A stretch of 64,000 bases of DNA from Ianthella basta. Lineage: Eukaryota; Porifera; Demospongiae; Verongiida; Ianthellidae. Position 1 is the first letter of the stretch. Each line of letters opens with the position of its first letter. The stretch is taken from positions 1,533,001-1,597,000 of the forward strand of contig OZ025878.1 of assembly GCA_964019415.1 (NCBI GenBank), written 5' to 3'. Shown piece by piece: positions 10,965 through 21,079 of the stretch. Below the pieces are notes generated by a model. That model worked only from the letters and a program-made list of their open reading frames with translations. It was not told where the DNA came from and did no database searches. The position numbers were made by a program, and so were the translations under genes.

Positions 10965-13900
10965 TTTTTTACGTAGCTAAGAGTCCTATATATAATTAGC
11001 AGTACAATAGTTAACATAACGGCGATAACATAGGTGATGTGTAAAGTAAGTGTTTGTTAATGTAATAGCATTGATGAGGTGAATGAAGATAGTGGGGTCA
11101 GTCAATAGAGGCGCACCTCCTGGCGGATGAGGTCCAGGGGGTGTTCCTCGAGGCTGATGGCCTTGGCAGGGGCATGGAATGACGATCTCGGTCCATGCAG
11201 GCACATGATTCCTGATTGTATGAGTGAGTATCCAATCTTGCATCTGATGAAACTCAGTGTTGTGCTGTAGGATTGTCCGTGCTTGGTGGCGATGAGGCCA
11301 GCCAGTCTTCTGAAGGCAACTGTGGCAGAGGGGCCCCAGCCACCACTTGAGGACAGGACCAATGGAGTGAAGGTTCCATGTTCAACTTGCAGGATTCTCT
11401 GCTCATACGCTCTCCTTTTTTCTCTTTCATGTCTGCGATATGTGGAGCTGGTTGAGGATGAGCTGTTGGTGGGGGCAAATGAATTAAACACTCTAACATC
11501 AAAGAAGGCACTTCTCTGGCTGTTGTCCCAGAAGTTCTGGGCCTTGATGTTGAGCCTTGCCCCTTCTTCCGTATTGGTACTACGGAGGGGGAAACTCTCT
11601 CCAGTCAGGGGCTGGAGAGTGGGCTCGAGGCCAACATTCGGGCACACTTCTGTCAGGAAATTAGCAGTGATGTCCCGAATTCGGTCATGGCGGATAGATG
11701 GCAGGGCTCCATTAGGGCAACTGAAGGCATGATCAACAGTGAATAGCTTTCCACATGGACAGTGGGATGGAAGTCGAGTTGGTGTCCATCCAAATCGGAG
11801 GCATAGGGCATCCCTGAATGCCTGCTTGTGGAGGCAGAAGTCATACTTCGCCAGCGGAAGGGCGGTCAACCATGAAGAGGCCCCCTTCTCGCTGGCTTGC
11901 TCCATGGCACACTGTTGGGCATTGGACAGCTTAGGCTTGAGTGCCATCGACTCTTCGGCAGCATCATTGCGGTTGTTGGTATGAATGGCAGCCTTTACGT
12001 GTCTCTGTTTCAGGCGAACTTCCATAGGGTAGTTCGTGTTCTGCTGTTTGATGAACTCCACCAATGGTGCACTAATGGAAGAACAGGCCAGGAACTGGTG
12101 CTGGGCAGCTGCTGTAGGTATGGGGATGCCGAGTCCTCCATGCCTTGCTGGCAAGGCCATCAGCGCTCTCTCAGAATCACTGAGAGCCTTTCTACCAGTC
12201 AACGCCGGTAGGAAGTGATGGCGGATAACCTCTTCCAATGGTTGGAACAATTCCTCCACACCTGGAACTGTACACATTAGGAAAGTCCATCTATGCATCA
12301 GTCCATGTGTAAAGACTGTGTGTGCTGCCTGGGGTTGGAAGCTGGCAATCCTTGATAGCTTCTCAATCTCAGATACCCAAACTGAGACTTTCTCCCGAAC
12401 ATAGTCCTCCACAAAGTTCCTGGAGCCAATTGCAGCCCCAAGATGTCTCTGCCCTTGGGTTGTGACCTTTACTCATGTTTCATGGAACTGTTCTTCTGCT
12501 GCTGGGAGATGCTCTGGTTTAACCACCAGCCAGGTCTTGCTTGGGTTGGGGTGGTATCCATATACTGTGGGCCAATTGCTTCGAGCTTTTCCCACCATCT
12601 ACGTAGGCCTGTTATCTCTCCTCCGGCTGTGGCATCGTCAGCATACCAGGCTTGTGTTACATCCTTATGAAGTTTCGGGATGAGGGGTAGGGTACCAAGG
12701 GCGTACATAGCCATAGCCAGTGGGTCTCCCTGTGTGGTACCCTCTTGCGATAGAATGTGTTCTCCCCCGATGAACAGTCTAGCTGGGCTTCGGTACGTGT
12801 TTGTTAGCATTGGGGCTAGTATGGGGCAGAGAATGTGGGTGTTCCGAAGGGCAGCCTCTCTGTTTAGGGAGTTGAAAGCATTAGAAGCATCTACCAAAAG
12901 GACAGCCTCCACAGTGCCATCATCAAACAGGCTCCTCATTGCTAATATTCTGGCTCCACATGCTGCCTCCTGCCTTGCACATAGCTGTAAACAGCCCACC
13001 ACTCGTTGGATGTCATCTCTTGCTACCTGAAGGACTGCCTTGGATATGAGACGCCTCAATGTCTCGCCAATCCCAACTGGTCTCACTCCTGGGCATTTGT
13101 CAAGTGCTATGAGACGGCAGGCAACCAGAGCAGATATTCCTTCTGGGTCAACATATCCAGTGCACAATCTCCTGGCTAGTCTGGCAATGGACTTGCACAG
13201 ATCTTCTGAGGTTCTCCGGAAGGAGGAGCACATTCTCTTCCAATTGCCCGCATTGAGCCCTGAGGGTTCGGCTGAGCCATCCATTCCTTGGACAATGGAG
13301 CGGATCAAGGGGCCATCTATCTGATCAAAAATTACTTCATGGGGTTCAGCGGCCGGAGGGCTGTCACTAATCGCTGAGGGTATCGCTGGCCATCCTGGTG
13401 GATGTTTGTCTTGAAGGTGCTGCTTTACTGTCCTTCCATCTGGTTGAAGGCTGTCTAAAGGTAGACATCCCCTATCCTGATGTTCAGTAATCAATCTCAT
13501 TGCAGCCTTGACATTGCCTGCAGAAACCAACTTTTCGAAGGACCTTGCCATTCTCCCTTCATCTTGGTGCTGAATCTGGTGAGTGTTCAGTTGACTTTGG
13601 ACAGTACGACCTTCGTGGGCCAATCAAGGTCTCCCTTCTTCCATTTTGACAGTCTTTCCTCCAAGCACCGGATGTTGTCTTTGGTGCTGGACCTGGCATG
13701 AGGCCTCTGAAGTAACAAGCTGGGCATCACCATTGCTGCTTTCAAGGCAATGCTTTCTAGTGCTGTGGCATCATAGTATGCCTCTATCAGTCAGGTCACT
13801 TCTGAGACAAAGTCAGTTCCTGCCTTCCCCCTTGGGACCTCAAAAAGGTTTCGCTTCCAGCTTATGACCTCTTCATACGCCTTCTTCAGATGCGATGAGA

Positions 13901-14313
13901 GGGTCTCCCCATCAGTATCCCCTCAAACAAAGTTGGGGGGATTGGTGGTGTTGAAATGTGGGAGATCGTTGTGGCTCGCGAGTTGAAAGCCATCACCTGC
14001 CTGCCTGTCTTCCTTGGCCAATTCCTCTGCTGTCTGACGTGTTCTACCACCGAGTGGTGCTGATTCATCATGATTTGGTTCAGCGCGATTCTCGCAACGA
14101 TTCACGCGGTGGGGAAGACAATTGGTACAACGTCTTCCCGACTTGTAGCAAATGCATTTGTTACAACGCCCGCTACCGTTGCATCGGTAGCATTGGGGCA
14201 TTGATATCTGTCTCTGAGGATACTCTGAGATACTCTGAACAATCTGAACGAATCTGAACGAATCCACGGTGATGTCACAACATATCCGCCATCTTCTATT
14301 GCCTGTGTAATAG
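10965..14313 (-). mobile_element. Full-length non-LTR retrotransposon (copy 2) with 11-bp target duplication
   Basis: CTCAGCAACAT occurs at 10954-10964 and again at 14314-14324. Between them lies a complete element on the - strand: 5' end CTATTACACAGGCAATAG at 14313, a leader with repeated GATTCGTTCA, one long ORF region, and a 3' end with a short A-run (seven T on the + strand at 10964-10970) at the target site. The uninterrupted sequence exists in the other TIR arm (CTCAGCGACAT near 15165), so the empty site can be read directly. Confidence 0.9.
11102..14201 (-). pseudogene. Reverse transcriptase polyprotein, RLE-type non-LTR element (copy 2)
   Basis: About 1,030 residues in three frames. 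The N-terminus MPQCYRCNGSGRCNKC (14201) is a Cys-rich putative nucleic-acid-binding block. A frameshift near 13610 leads to the RT domain (13623-12469), with motif A VLLVDASNAFNSLNR, motif B QEGTTQGDPLAM and motif C YADDATAG. A second frameshift near 12565 leads to the C-terminal part (12412-11102). That part has thumb-like helices, a CPCGKLFTVDHAFSCPNG zinc block with following RHDRIRD, then ARLNIKAQNFWDN and AFFDVRVFNSFA, a likely restriction-like endonuclease fold. No N-terminal endonuclease. Catalytic residues are intact but the frame is broken twice. Confidence 0.85.
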
Positions 14314-15429
14314 CTCAGCAACATAGGGGTAGGGGAAGGGTAGAATCAATTTTAGATTCTGCGTCAGCAGCGCTTTCGAATGGTGTGCAATGTATGCGGA
14401 TACCTGCAAGCTCGAGCGAGAAAGTGAGGGTCGCCCTACAGTACAGAATATTTACAGTGTGTATGTGTATAAATTCGCTACGCGCGTGCTTCCCAGACAC
14501 AGTCACGGCTGTTTCACTTGTATCCCGTGTGTACAACTTAGTAATTCTTGCGCAATAGCAAAATGGCGCCCATTGCCGTATGGTAGCCATGTATAAGGAT
14601 ATCAGTCCTCTGGGTTTTCCTAGAGAAATGATATACAGCATTTGATCGTTGCTATCATTATAGACGTTTTGGTGTAGGTCCCATCTTACTCCTTTTTTCT
14701 GCAGGTTTCCAGGATCGGTATGTTTTATATTGTAAACATGCATGTGTATATTTTAATACTAAATGTCCATTACGCACATACATTCCTCAAAACTGCAGGA
14801 AAAATAAGGAGTAAGATTAGACCAATACCAAAATACCTAAACAATTACCAGAAATAAGATGCACCGAGCCGTTTCTTCTGAAAAGCTTGGAGGAATGATA
14901 TCCGTTATACATTGCTAGCATACGGAAAAGACGCCATTTTTCGAATGCCAAAATGTTGCGTAACAACTAAGTTACCCGGCGAAACGGCGAAACAGCCGTG
15001 GGGAAGCACGCGTGTAGCGAATTTATACACATACACACTGTAAATATTCTGTACTGTAGGGCGACCCTCACTTTCTCGCTCGAGCTTGCAGGTATCCGCA
15101 TACATTGCACACCATTCGAGAGCGCTGCTGGAGCAGAATCTAAAATAGATTCTACCCCTCCCCTACCCCTATGTCGCTGAGGCGGTAGACGGCGGAGAAA
15201 AAGGGGGCTTCTTCACGTGCAAACGAAGATAGCAGGAAGCACAAAAAAGGTATGCAAAACTGGTCACCTCTTCTGCAGAAATGACATGTAAGAAACTGCC
15301 AACTTACTCTTTCCTGGTTGCTTGCAGCCATCGTGCGACATACTGTGTAGTATTAGTCTTATGCGGTGATGTCATTAATGGGTTGCGCAATCAGAATTGT
15401 AGCCAACCTCCTCTGTACTGCCCAGACCA

Positions 15430-16183
15430 TAGTCTGGCCCGCTAGACCGTCCCGTAAGCGCCGCTAGGCGTGGAAAGGAAGGGACGGTCTAGCGGCAGTA
15501 TAAATTAAATAACACCTTTGCATTATCGTGCCAATTATTATGTCGCACCTGTCTAGTACTGGCTGAGATGGAGGAGTCGTTCGAAGGGGCTTTATCATTC
15601 GCTTTGAGTGCACTGCGCAAGCCAGTGTCGGTCCTAACGAGACGTCAGAAGGAAGCTTTGAAGAGTGTCATCAGCCGTAAGGATACGTTCGTAAGCCTGC
15701 TGCCGAGTCACTGGACATGGGAAGTCCATCATATTCGAGTGCTTGCCGGATTGTTGCGACTACTATGGAGGAATGTTCGGCACTACCTTCTGTGTTGGTA
15801 GTGTACTCTTTAGTGGCATTACCGCTTTGTAACAATCCTTGCAGAGGCACGGAGCTTCATTGTCTCTGCCTTCGGTGCTGCAGTTAAATGCTACGAGCTG
15901 CGAGAAAGCCTCACCAGCTGCTGTTAGCGTGCCTCGCTTAACCAAGTAGTACGGTTGTTCTACGGAGCCAACGGAAAGATAGCAGCAACGATCCGCCTCC
16001 GAACTAATCGCACATGCTTGCCCGGTCTTCTTCGATCGTCAATGAATACTATTACCCGGGATTCCGGGGAAACGGATCTGATTGGTGGAAAAGGTGTTTG
16101 TATTTAATCTATACTGCCGCTAGACCGTCCCTTCCCTTCCAAGCCTACCGGGCGCTTACGGGACGGTCTAGCAAGCCAGACTA
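15430..16183. mobile_element. 754-bp TAG...CTA element with 9-bp target duplication and RecQ fragment
   Basis: Ends TAGTCTGGC (15430) and GCCAGACTA (to 16183) with TIRs of about 85 bp. Flanked on both sides by CCCAGACCA (15421-15429, 16184-16192). Each TIR contains an internal inverted repeat GCTAGACCGTCCC...GGGACGGTCTAGC. The interior holds the start of a RecQ-like helicase on the + strand. The element is nested inside the 13.45-kb transposon of the same end type, just right of the long-TIR element. Confidence 0.9.
15568..15850 (+). pseudogene. RecQ-like DNA helicase N-terminal fragment (2 of 3)
   Basis: MEESFEGALSFALSALRKP (15568) leads into TRRQKEALKSVISRKDTFVSL, the Q-motif and pre-Walker A region of RecQ helicases. 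A frameshift near 15700 follows. The Walker A continues in another frame as VTGHGKSIIFECLP, and a motif Ia-like VLVVYSLVAL follows. Nothing beyond is recognisable before the right TIR. It starts about 138 bp inside the left end of the element that carries it. Confidence 0.7.
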
Positions 16184-16313
16184 CCCAGACCATAGATAGT
16201 GGAAGGAATGGATTGGCAACTTGTCACGTGACGCGTTATATGTGTGTTACGCTTCCGGTTTTCGTCGCCGACACATTACCATAGAGACGCTACGCCGTAC
16301 TGGCGTTACCTAA

Positions 16314-17345
16314 ATGGCATCAGCGTCGTTGTCAGTGATTAGTGCGGTGAAAAGTGTTTCAGAAGCCTGCAAGAAGACGAAATGGAGCAAGAGATCTACT
16401 ACGCAAGTGGAGCAGATGGAAGCCTTAATGAAAGCTATATCGGTGAGCGAGAACAGGAGGACGTTTGATGATTTTTGTACCAAACTCGTGGGGAAGATCG
16501 ATGACTGCCTCGCGCCTTTGAAGAAACTGGGCAAACCGTCATCCGTGGCAAAGCTATCAAAGGCTGTAGAGAAAAGTTTTACTTATTTTCACGCAGAGTA
16601 TTGTAGCCCTTCAAAGTTTATGGAATAGCCTTTTAGTAGCCCTTAGACTTGCTCCACCTGATCCATTGTGGTGCCAGTCTGTTACTCGGTGTCTTTTTGA
16701 TAGTACTGTATGAAATTGGATTTCGTAAAGGCCTGTATATCAGAAGTTGAAAGGGAAGAGTCTGGAGCTACAGTAATGGCAGCAGACGAGGAAAATGCTT
16801 TAAGGTATGCCAGTGGGTACGTACCCTTCAAATTGTTAAAGAGGTACTTGCAGCAAATGGAGCACGACCCAGAAGCAGAGGCTGTGGCAGATATCTTATC
16901 TCAAATGGCAGTCCCTGGAGAAATAAGTTCATACTATGATTACACCAAAGAATGGGTAGAGCAAGTAAACCGAGGTGGACTCTTCATTATTAACAACGAG
17001 ACCTATTTGTTCTTTAAACAGTTGGTGCTGCTCACAAGGCATCACTTAGCCAAAGAATTAAACCCTAGTGTTCAAGGTGCGAAGAAGAGCAGAGACAACA
17101 TCATCAGTGACATTAAAAGTGATGATGACTTGCTGTTTCTCTGGGAAATGCTAGTGGTTTATATCTCTGCTGAGCGGGCTGATAAGCTACTGACGGATAT
17201 TGTCACACTGTGGTTATCCATTAGGGGCCATTCAATGGCTGCAGCATGGTTACACGAATACAAAGAGGCAAAAGAAGTCCTAACGAGAAAGAAGAAAGGA
17301 CTAAGAAAAGAACTGAAAAAGGCTGATACAAGCACAACTGGTTAA
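16314..17345 (+). CDS. Unrecognised transposon-associated protein, two ORF segments
   Basis: Segment 1 (16314-16628) is a Lys/Ser-rich helical stretch. Segment 2 (16710-17345) is in the same frame after several stops, so an intron or decay separates them. Segment 2 contains EENALRYASGYVPFKLLKRY, YTKEWVEQVNRGGLFIINNET, FLWEMLVVYISAERADKLL and LWLSIRGHSMAAAWLHEYK, and ends in a Lys-rich tail. This layout resembles C-terminal parts of transposase-like proteins that are common in cnidarian and sponge genomes, but I cannot name the family. It lies 0.8 kb from the right end of the 13.45-kb element and converges with the P-like fragment. Function unknown. Confidence 0.5.
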
Positions 17346-17413
17346 CAAATGCATGCATGCATTATTGTATAGTATGTATAGTATGACGGTGCATGTATTA
17401 ATAAAAATTGCTG

Positions 17414-18000
17414 TCACTTTGTTTTCTTGGCTCTCGGCAATGGTGTATCAGTCACACCAATGTCCTTCGACTGGAACAACCTCCTTTTACGGGAAGAGTT
17501 GCCCCAAACTGGGTCTAAAGCCATGGATCCTTGCAATCGCAGTGTGTCAGCTGTATCCAACATCTCCCGCACTGAGGGATTGTCACTCTGTCCGGCCGCT
17601 CGTACATTGCCAAAGTAACTTTCCAAAGGATCCTGATTGAAGCAGGCACTAAGGATATAGAATCTATTCTTGTGGATTGCAGGTTGCTGCAAGAGGAACT
17701 TCACCAGTTCCACAAATGACCTCACTATTATAATGGAACAAAACAAAGCAAACATGTGCATGTGAGCGCACTTGTACATTTAGCCTCATCAGGATAACAA
17801 TAGAATGCATGCATAATATTAATTAGACACGGTAACACATTAATACTTGTCATGAACAAGCCCCCTTCAGTCTCTCTGCTCAGTAGCATCAATGCTTTCT
17901 CAGTAGGACTGAAGCCAGCTCTGCTTGTCACACTCGTCCTCCACTTTGTTAAGTAACCCAGGAAATTATCTTGTAACCACTGCATGCATATACATAAAGT
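17414..18000 (-). pseudogene. P-element/THAP9-like transposase, C-terminal exons only
   Basis: Two exon-like blocks on the - strand. The upstream block (about 17985-17850, after a TGCATGCAG acceptor) reads WLQDNFLGYLTKW...FSPTEKALMLLSRETEGG. The downstream block (about 17728-17414) reads SFVELVKFLLQQP...FNQDPLESYFGNVRAAGQ and DNPSVREML, ending with a basic tail and stop. LSRETxxGL and FxQDPLExxFG are hallmark stretches of the C-terminal domain of P-like transposases. The right TIR of the large element begins ~60 bp upstream, so the THAP domain and most of the catalytic domain are absent. Confidence 0.7.
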
Positions 18001-18184
18001 ATGCATATGTATATCAATCTAAGCTGTTATTCGCATGCTATTCCCTCCACTATCTATGCCCAGACCATCTTTCGGCCCATTTCAAAATGGCGGCCGGAAG
18101 TGGTCTGGGTACGAGACTACCTGAAGTGTTCCACGTGCTCACGAATGCGTGCTTTGTGTAGTCGCCTATCTTTAGACAATAATT

Positions 18185-19195
18185 ATGGCACAGTTTAGGA
18201 GGCTAATCGAGAGGCTTCCCTTGCCAATCAGACCGCCAAACTTGACGGTTCGTCACGAATTAGACAGAGGTACCTCTGGGGCTGTCTTCGAAGGAGTGTT
18301 TGATGGCCAGCCGGTCGCAGTTAAAGCGCTTTATAGGCTGCTTCTGAAATGTAGCGGAAGAGAGGACATACTGCGTAACTTCTGCGAAGAATGTGAAAGG
18401 ATTCAGAAATTGGATCATCCCCACGTGATCAGTGAGCCAATTTTACAAGTAGCTACTCTTTCTCATGGATACTCTTTGTTGTGTTTGCTATAGTTAGGTT
18501 GCTAGCTAGCTTCTTAGCTTGTTAGCTAGCTAGCCTGTCACTATAGTTATAGTAGCCGCATTAGTTATCTGATGTCTCTATGTACCGTTATAGAGTACCT
18601 GGCGACTTTCAAAGATGCAGATCTGGGACCTTTATTGGTGATGGAGAGAATGAATGAAAACCTCAGAGAATTTCTACAAAGACACAAAGACAAACTTGAC
18701 ATTCATGATCAGATCCGCATCTCCCTGGAAGTTACAAAAGGAGTTGCTTACCTTCACCACCTGAACCCTCCCATGGTTCACTGTGACCTCAGTGATAGGA
18801 ATGTGATGTTCACCTTCAATGGCGTAGCAAAAATTGGTGACTTTGGGCAATCAAAGCTAAAGGAAGACTTGAAGTTCTTCTTTATCACTGAAGAACCAAG
18901 AATAATACCATTCCAGCCGCCTGAAGCATTTGCATATGGGAACTCCACGTACGATGAAAGTTTAGATATGTTCTCCCTCGGTGTGTTGATGCTGGAGATT
19001 GGCACACAGCAACAGCCATGGCCAAATATTGTAGGTATTGGCATAACCCCTGAAGTCAAACGCAGAGAGAAGGACTTGCAAAGAATGGGTGATATGCATC
19101 CGCTGAAGTGCTTCATCATGCTCTGCCTCAATGATGACCAAAAGCAGAGGCCCAAGTCTGCTGAAATGCAGATTGCGCTCTCAAGATTGAATGTG
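18185..19195 (+). CDS. TKL/LRRK-like protein kinase domain
   Basis: Predicted to phosphorylate Ser/Thr or Tyr on proteins in signalling; substrate unknown. Exon 1 (18185-18431) has the Gly loop ELDRGTSGAVFEG, VAVKAL (Lys of VAIK) and a C-helix Glu in FCEECERI, ending HPHVI at a GTGAGC donor. Exon 2 (18594-19195) joins in phase to give HPHVIKYLATF, then LLVMERMNENLREFL. The catalytic loop is VHCDLSDRNVMF, in which HRDLKxxN is replaced by HCDLSDRN: Asp and Asn are kept, but the Arg and loop Lys are changed. DFG is intact (IGDFGQSKL), then PPEAF for APE, and the Arg of subdomain XI is present (RPKSAEM). Exon 2 ends at GTAAGA; later exons are not identified. The start codon lies 66 bp right of the 13.45-kb transposon. 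Confidence 0.85.
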
Positions 19196-19519
19196 GTAAG
19201 ATGTATACTATAGCTAGCTGTATTTCATTGGGGGTGAATCTAGTACATTAATCCTGCTTCACAGACATTTTCAGGTCTGTGTCAGTACCAGCACTGATGT
19301 ATATCCAGAATCACCTACACGATTTTATGCCAATACCTATATTATGTGTTTACAGACTGAGGTAACATCTCACGTTGCTATGGCATTCATGCATGTGCTC
19401 TTACGACTCATTTCAGGCAATGGCCTTAGGATCCTTCGGTCTGATACTTATGCTGCAAGCTACTTGATGAGGTCTGCCTGTTTGCTTGTTCCACTAGGTC
19501 ATTCGGGCACATATTGTCT
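19196..19519. other. Kinase 3' flank, no exon assigned
   Basis: Several acceptor-like sites (19256-19262, 19352-19356, 19412-19417) could define further short kinase exons, but no conserved protein supports one. Confidence 0.35.
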
Positions 19520-20204
19520 TAGCCTCGTCCCCAGGCCGTCCGCGATAATTAGCGTGGGCGGGAAGGATGGCCTGGTGTACACTGTTGCGATTGTGCAACT
19601 TTTTCCCCCAAAAGTAGGAATCTGACACGCCAGTATATTATCCGTATAACGTTCAAGGGCGGATTCAGTGAAGGCGCATTCATACTCTCTTTTTTTGTAT
19701 CGGACTGCCTGACATCGCACTGAAATGTGAGCAGCTGGCTGCTGCTCTTCTCTTGTACGAGCGGGAGGACGTTTACTTTTGGCTACTGAGAGACTGTTTG
19801 GGATTTCCACTCGCTACAAGGTGCTGCCTTTTTCGACATTAAATGTGGTGGTAAGCTGCGAAGTGTAGCTAGTCGGCAGACCTTGCACAGTGTGTTTGCA
19901 ATGGGCTGGGGTTTCGTTCAGCAATTCTGACGGCAGACTGTCGCTTTCCTAGAATGGCATCAACAGATGCTAACTACAGCTTCCTGGAACGTCTCCCTTC
20001 AACCCCACTGGGCTGAACAAGGCATTGGGGTGCTTGGGGATAACCTCCGACAAGAAAATGCAACACGTACGAAGTCTCGCGGACGTTTGGCACCGAGATA
20101 TACAAACGCGCCATCTTACGCAAGTGTGACGTCATCAAACAGTGTGTACCAGGCCCTTTTCTCCTTCCCCCGCAATTAAAGCGAAGGACCTGGGGATGAG
20201 GCTA
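19520..20204. mobile_element. 685-bp TAG...CTA element with 9-bp target duplication
   Basis: Left end TAGCCTCGTCCCCAGG, right end inverse CCTGGGGATGAGGCTA. Flanks are identical: ATATTGTCT at 19511-19519 and 20205-20213. The TIRs (~65 bp) are more diverged from each other than in the other members, and each holds an inner inverted repeat (CCAGGCC...GGCCTGG). No helicase fragment is recognised inside. It lies in the 3' region of the kinase gene. Confidence 0.88.
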
Positions 20205-20213
20205 ATATTGTCT

Positions 20214-21079
20214 TGACCTTTCCTTTTCCAAAATGTACTACATGTATGTAGAGCCTACTGCATGGAGCGCTGAGCAATACACTGTGCAAAGCCCCTTGCG
20301 GTCTTACTGGCTCTCCCATGTTACAAAGTGGAAGTGACACATATGTACGTGCCAGATATACATTGCTAGCATCTTTGAACATCAGAAGTAGACACAAATC
20401 CTATTTGTCTCTTGGGCATACTTATCTACTACTTTAATAGGTACTAATGGTGAATTCAGTGAGTAGTGTAAAAATCACTAAATATGCACCCACAAAAATC
20501 TTTTTTGTAAAACAGGCGAAAATCTTCAATGCATAATAACTTGAAAATTGCTTTGTCAGACTAGTACCCTGCAGATCCTAGGTTTTCAAGCACCAAATTT
20601 AGTTGCCTCACAAAAATTATGGCCTTTAGGTAGCTAAATAGAATGTCTCCATCAGAATCCACCCATATTATTATTCCACGCCAATCAATCAATCAATGCA
20701 CATGAGGGTTTTATCTCCCATGTTGGAGGTCGCCTAAATACTTACAACAGGAGTTTCTAGAAAACAATATTATTATCAGTTATTTCGCGTACTCTTCGAC
20801 CATTCTTCAAACGTGGGACATTTCCGTATGCGTATACGGTAAGCAGGTGAGCGCTCGCACACAAGTTGGCCTGCCACGAGTCAATGCGCTCGACTAGATG
20901 AAGGCTCTTCTGGTTTAAGGCTGTGCTGTGTTTGCTTTATTCAGTGAAAGAAATAAACTCCCAGCTCATTGTGTATGTGTCATTACACTTCTGTAGTGTG
21001 TATTGCACCATAGACATTAGCTATGGTGGCATTTCACATGCATAGTTATAACCATTGACACCACACACAGTTCTAGTGT
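20214..21079. other. Intergenic, no gene seen
   Basis: Contains a short (CAAT)n-like run (CAATCAATCAATCAAT near 20683-20697) and otherwise unremarkable AT-rich sequence. Confidence 0.4.

Larger units (their letters stand above)
10714..15414. mobile_element. Long-TIR element (CAGAGGAGG ends) split by a retrotransposon
   Basis: 10714-10964 is the inverted repeat of 15165-15414. The left arm resumes at 14325 and pairs on to about 14900-15165. Removing the insertion at 10965-14313 restores a ~1.34-kb element with TIRs of roughly 520 bp and a short centre near 14600-14900. Both arms carry mirrored open frames (MYADTCKLERESEGRPT...), which mirror the DNA symmetry and are not evidence for a gene. 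No convincing target duplication is seen at the outer ends. Confidence 0.8.
4665..18119. mobile_element. 13.45-kb TIR transposon with TAG...CTA ends and 9-bp target duplication
   Basis: The left end (4665) and the inverted right end (ending 18119) both begin TAGTCTCGTACCC and match over 58 bp with one difference by eye. Flanks are CCTGGAGTG (4656-4664) and CCTGAAGTG (18120-18128), 8 of 9 identical. Each TIR contains its own inverted repeat (CCAGACCA...TGGTCT), so each end can fold into a hairpin. Inside are a Cys-rich first exon (4832), a RecQ remnant (~9.03-9.47 kb), an unrecognised ORF (16314-17345) and a P-like transposase C-terminus (17414-18000, - strand). Two non-LTR elements and at least two smaller TIR elements are nested within it. 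It may alternatively be two ends of different copies brought together, but the matched duplication argues against that. Confidence 0.75.

Noticed and set aside
14390..15105. Mirrored gene pair MYADTCKLERESEGRPT...
   Set aside because: The two frames are simply the two arms of the long TIR.
15418..16195. 15-bp target duplication around the RecQ element
   Set aside because: Re-aligning the TIRs to begin with TAG gives a perfect 9-bp duplication, consistent with the other members.
19499..19810. Minus-strand frame with IPTFGGKSC as a fourth RecQ Walker A
   Set aside because: No Q motif or upstream RecQ sequence, and the glycine/lysine spacing is wrong.
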